Both the position numbers and the translations under genes were made by a program. 6,701 bases of DNA from Bifidobacterium sp. GTDB taxonomy: Bacteria; Actinomycetota; Actinomycetes; Actinomycetales; Bifidobacteriaceae. The notes under the pieces are model-generated. The model searched no databases. It was given only the letters and a program-made list of their open reading frames with translations, and had not been told where the DNA came from. The stretch covers positions 1 through 6,701 of the forward strand of contig JAIJEI010000116.1 in assembly GCA_022739095.1 (NCBI GenBank), given 5' to 3'. The first letter of the stretch is position 1. Each line of letters opens with the position of its first letter. Shown here one piece after another: positions 4,797 through 6,701 of this stretch.

Positions 4797-6701
4797 TCAG
4801 CGCGTGATGCGCAGGGTGGCGAGCTGGAACGGGCCGAAGTGCAGTGTGGCGCCTTCGGCGTTCTGTGTACCGTCTTGCAGCGCGACCGGCAGGTCGGCGG
4901 CCAGATCGTCGCCTTCCAACACGTTGGTCTCATGCACCGAAGCGCCTGCGAGCGCCGGGCAGACATGCAGCGTGGCATCGGCCCTGCCGCCGGCCGCCTC
5001 ATAGGCGCGCACAATCAGGTCTCCGGAGCCATCGTCGGCCAGCTTTATCCAGTCCAACACCACGGTGCCGTTTGCTGACTCGATCGAGGCAAGCGGCGCC
5101 AAGTCGGGCATGTCATGAAGCGTCGGTGCGTTGAGTGCGCAAGCGGCGTCAAGCGCACTGCCCACCGTTGCGTTGGCCACCACGGACCAGTCGAACTCAT
5201 GCGCACCGATATCGGTGCGCGGGTCGGGGAAGGTCGGCGCGGAGAGCAGCGACAGTCGGAACATGGTGCCCGAGTCACGACCTTCGGCGGCATTCCCGGC
5301 GATCGGTGAGGCATCGGACCCGTATACCGATCCGTTGATGACGGCTGCGGCGTAACCGGCATCACCGATAATGGCGAAACGGTTCGTGCTGCTCTCATAC
5401 TTGGCTTCGTCGGATGCGGTGTTTTTGACGATTGGGCGGCGGATCAGACCATACTGGCAGTCATAGGTCGCCTGATCGGCCACAATGCCCAGAGGCAGAT
5501 CGACCTTGAGGAAGCGCTCGCGTTCGTGCCAATCGATATCGGCATGGAAGTCGAGCGTGTGCGAGCCGGGGCGTAGCGTGATGGTGGTGGTGATGACGGT
5601 GTCACCGTCGGCGGCATGCATGTGGACCTGTGCCACACCGTTTTCGGTATTCACCGATTCGATTGATCCGGTCACGGCATTCGCCATGAGCAGGGATTCG
5701 CGTTCGATCTCCCACGCATCCCAAACGGCGGGCTCGTCCTTCAACAGCTCGTATCGGCCCAGTCGGGTGCCGGACGGGACCAGTTCATGGTTATGCTCCT
5801 CATCAAACAGCGAAGAAATCGTACCGTCGGCCTCAATGGTGACGGACAGTACGCCGTTGGCCAGCAGTACACGGCCGTTGTCCAGCGTCTGAGTCAGTAC
5901 GGAAAGCGCGTTGGTCGGTTCGTTGATGCGGCTGGCACGCCAAGACGCGCCGTCATTACGGAACTGGCTGATGCGGGCTTCGGCGAGCAGGTCGGCCTGC
6001 AGGTTGGCCTTGCGCAGCACGGCACACATGTCTTGGGCGATTTCAGCGAGACGCTTCAGATCGCGGCGATAGTCCTCGCGGGCTTCGCGGTGCACCCATG
6101 CGATGGACGACCCCGGCAACACGTCATGGAACTGGTTGAGCATCAGGGTCTTCCAGATACGGTCCAGCTCCTCGCGCGGATAGGCGTAGTTCGGGTCGGC
6201 CAACGTGGCGGCCGCGCCCAGGTATTCGACCGTGCGCAGCAGCGATTCCTCTTGGCGGCAGCCGCGTTTCATGTCCTGTTGCGAGGTCAAGGTGCCGCGA
6301 TGCAGTTCGAGGTACAACTCGCCCTTCCAGACGGGCATTTCCGGGCCGGCGTTCTCTGCAAGCTGCCGATGCGCCTTGTCGAAGAAGTCGTTCGGCTCTT
6401 CGACGCTCACCTTGGAAACGCCCTCGAGATTCTCATAGCGATGCAGGTGCTCCATCATGTTGCGCGTGGGGCCGCCGCCGCCATCGCCGAAACCGAAGAG
6501 CAGAAGCGAGCGGTCGGCAAGGTCCTTGTCCTGGAAGTTCTTCTCGGCGTAGTCGAGTTCCTGAACCTTGCACCAAGCGGCATAGGTATCCGCCGGCGGG
6601 AAGTGGGTGAAGATGCGCGTGCCGTCGATGCCTTCCCACATGAACGAGTGGTGAGGGAACTTGGTGGTGTCGTTCCACGAGATCTTCTGCGTGAGGAACC
6701 A
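4797..6701 (-). CDS. GH38 alpha-mannosidase, partial (start beyond the window), paralogue of the next gene
   Basis: The 634 visible residues match the other mannosidase from its residue 407 to the end, and both finish with FQLATLRI-x-R. Visible catalytic landmarks are GFGDGGGGPT with probable acid/base D73 (numbering from the window edge), LELHRGTLTSQ at 131-141 in the usual family form, and NQFHDVLPGS with zinc ligand H192. The N-terminal zinc ligands and the nucleophile lie outside the window. Compared with its neighbour, the loop after HFPP differs clearly (ADTYAAWCKVQELDY against SDTYCSSMSMRELMY), and so does the linker near residues 205-260. These differences suggest a different substrate preference rather than redundancy. 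The frame is open to the window edge, ends with TGA at 4797-4799 and lies 124 bases upstream of the second mannosidase, probably in the same operon. ROK-type regulators, ABC sugar transporters and endo-beta-N-acetylglucosaminidases are common near such genes in bifidobacteria, but none is visible here. Confidence 0.94.
   Translation of the reverse strand, partial: WFLTQKISWNDTTKFPHHSFMWEGIDGTRIFTHFPPADTYAAWCKVQELDYAEKNFQDKDLADRSLLLFGFGDGGGGPTRNMMEHLHRYENLEGVSKVSVEEPNDFFDKAHRQLAENAGPEMPVWKGELYLELHRGTLTSQQDMKRGCRQEESLLRTVEYLGAAATLADPNYAYPREELDRIWKTLMLNQFHDVLPGSSIAWVHREAREDYRRDLKRLAEIAQDMCAVLRKANLQADLLAEARISQFRNDGASWRASRINEPTNALSVLTQTLDNGRVLLANGVLSVTIEADGTISSLFDEEHNHELVPSGTRLGRYELLKDEPAVWDAWEIERESLLMANAVTGSIESVNTENGVAQVHMHAADGDTVITTTITLRPGSHTLDFHADIDWHERERFLKVDLPLGIVADQATYDCQYGLIRRPIVKNTASDEAKYESSTNRFAIIGDAGYAAAVINGSVYGSDASPIAGNAAEGRDSGTMFRLSLLSAPTFPDPRTDIGAHEFDWSVVANATVGSALDAACALNAPTLHDMPDLAPLASIESANGTVVLDWIKLADDGSGDLIVRAYEAAGGRADATLHVCPALAGASVHETNVLEGDDLAADLPVALQDGTQNAEGATLHFGPFQLATLRITR

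Noticed and set aside
4673..5014. Upstream extension of the complete mannosidase by 114 codons
   Set aside because: The extension overlaps the end of the other mannosidase in another frame and has no family similarity; the ribosome binding site supports the ATG at 4670-4672.
1..6701. CRISPR array, tRNA, rRNA, defence or toxin genes
   Set aside because: No regularly spaced repeats, cloverleaf or rRNA sequence, and no protein motif of such systems was found on either strand by eye.

Overview
The window is GC-rich and looks like a Bifidobacterium chromosome, most likely the B. longum group. I base this on the family resemblance of its two large glycoside hydrolases to bifidobacterial N-glycan loci and on the type of insertion sequences; no database search was possible. 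Every real gene is on the minus strand, so transcription runs from high to low coordinates.

Layout in the direction of transcription: (1) 6701-4797 is the C-terminal two thirds of a GH38 alpha-mannosidase whose start lies outside the window. (2) 4796-4673 is a 124-base intercistronic spacer with a 12-bp hairpin and a strong ribosome binding site. (3) 4672-1520 is a second, complete GH38 alpha-mannosidase of 1050 residues, paralogous to the first. (4) 1519-1465 is a short spacer. (5) 1464-530 is a decayed IS3-family insertion sequence with perfect 15-bp terminal inverted repeats, an intact orfA, a -1 slippery heptamer, and an orfB that has lost its DDE catalytic core and also carries a one-base frameshift. 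(6) 529-101 is the C-terminal third of an IS200/IS605-type TnpB, cut off by the IS3 end and carrying an amber stop just before its zinc ribbon. (7) 100-1 holds the hairpin-rich right end of that element, where its omega RNA scaffold and guide would lie, followed by about 22 bases of flank.

The two mannosidases have no visible signal peptide (only the complete one can be judged) and resemble the cytosolic Ams1/MAN2C1 type. They probably remove mannose from imported N-glycan fragments, with different linkage or size preferences. The mobile-element debris begins 55 bases after the second mannosidase. It lacks a target duplication, which suggests that deletions have reshaped the downstream edge of the locus. 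I see no new defence or other undescribed system. The most notable points are the non-autonomous IS3 derivative, the broken tnpB with a still recognisable RNA end, and the divergent active-site loops of the two mannosidases.
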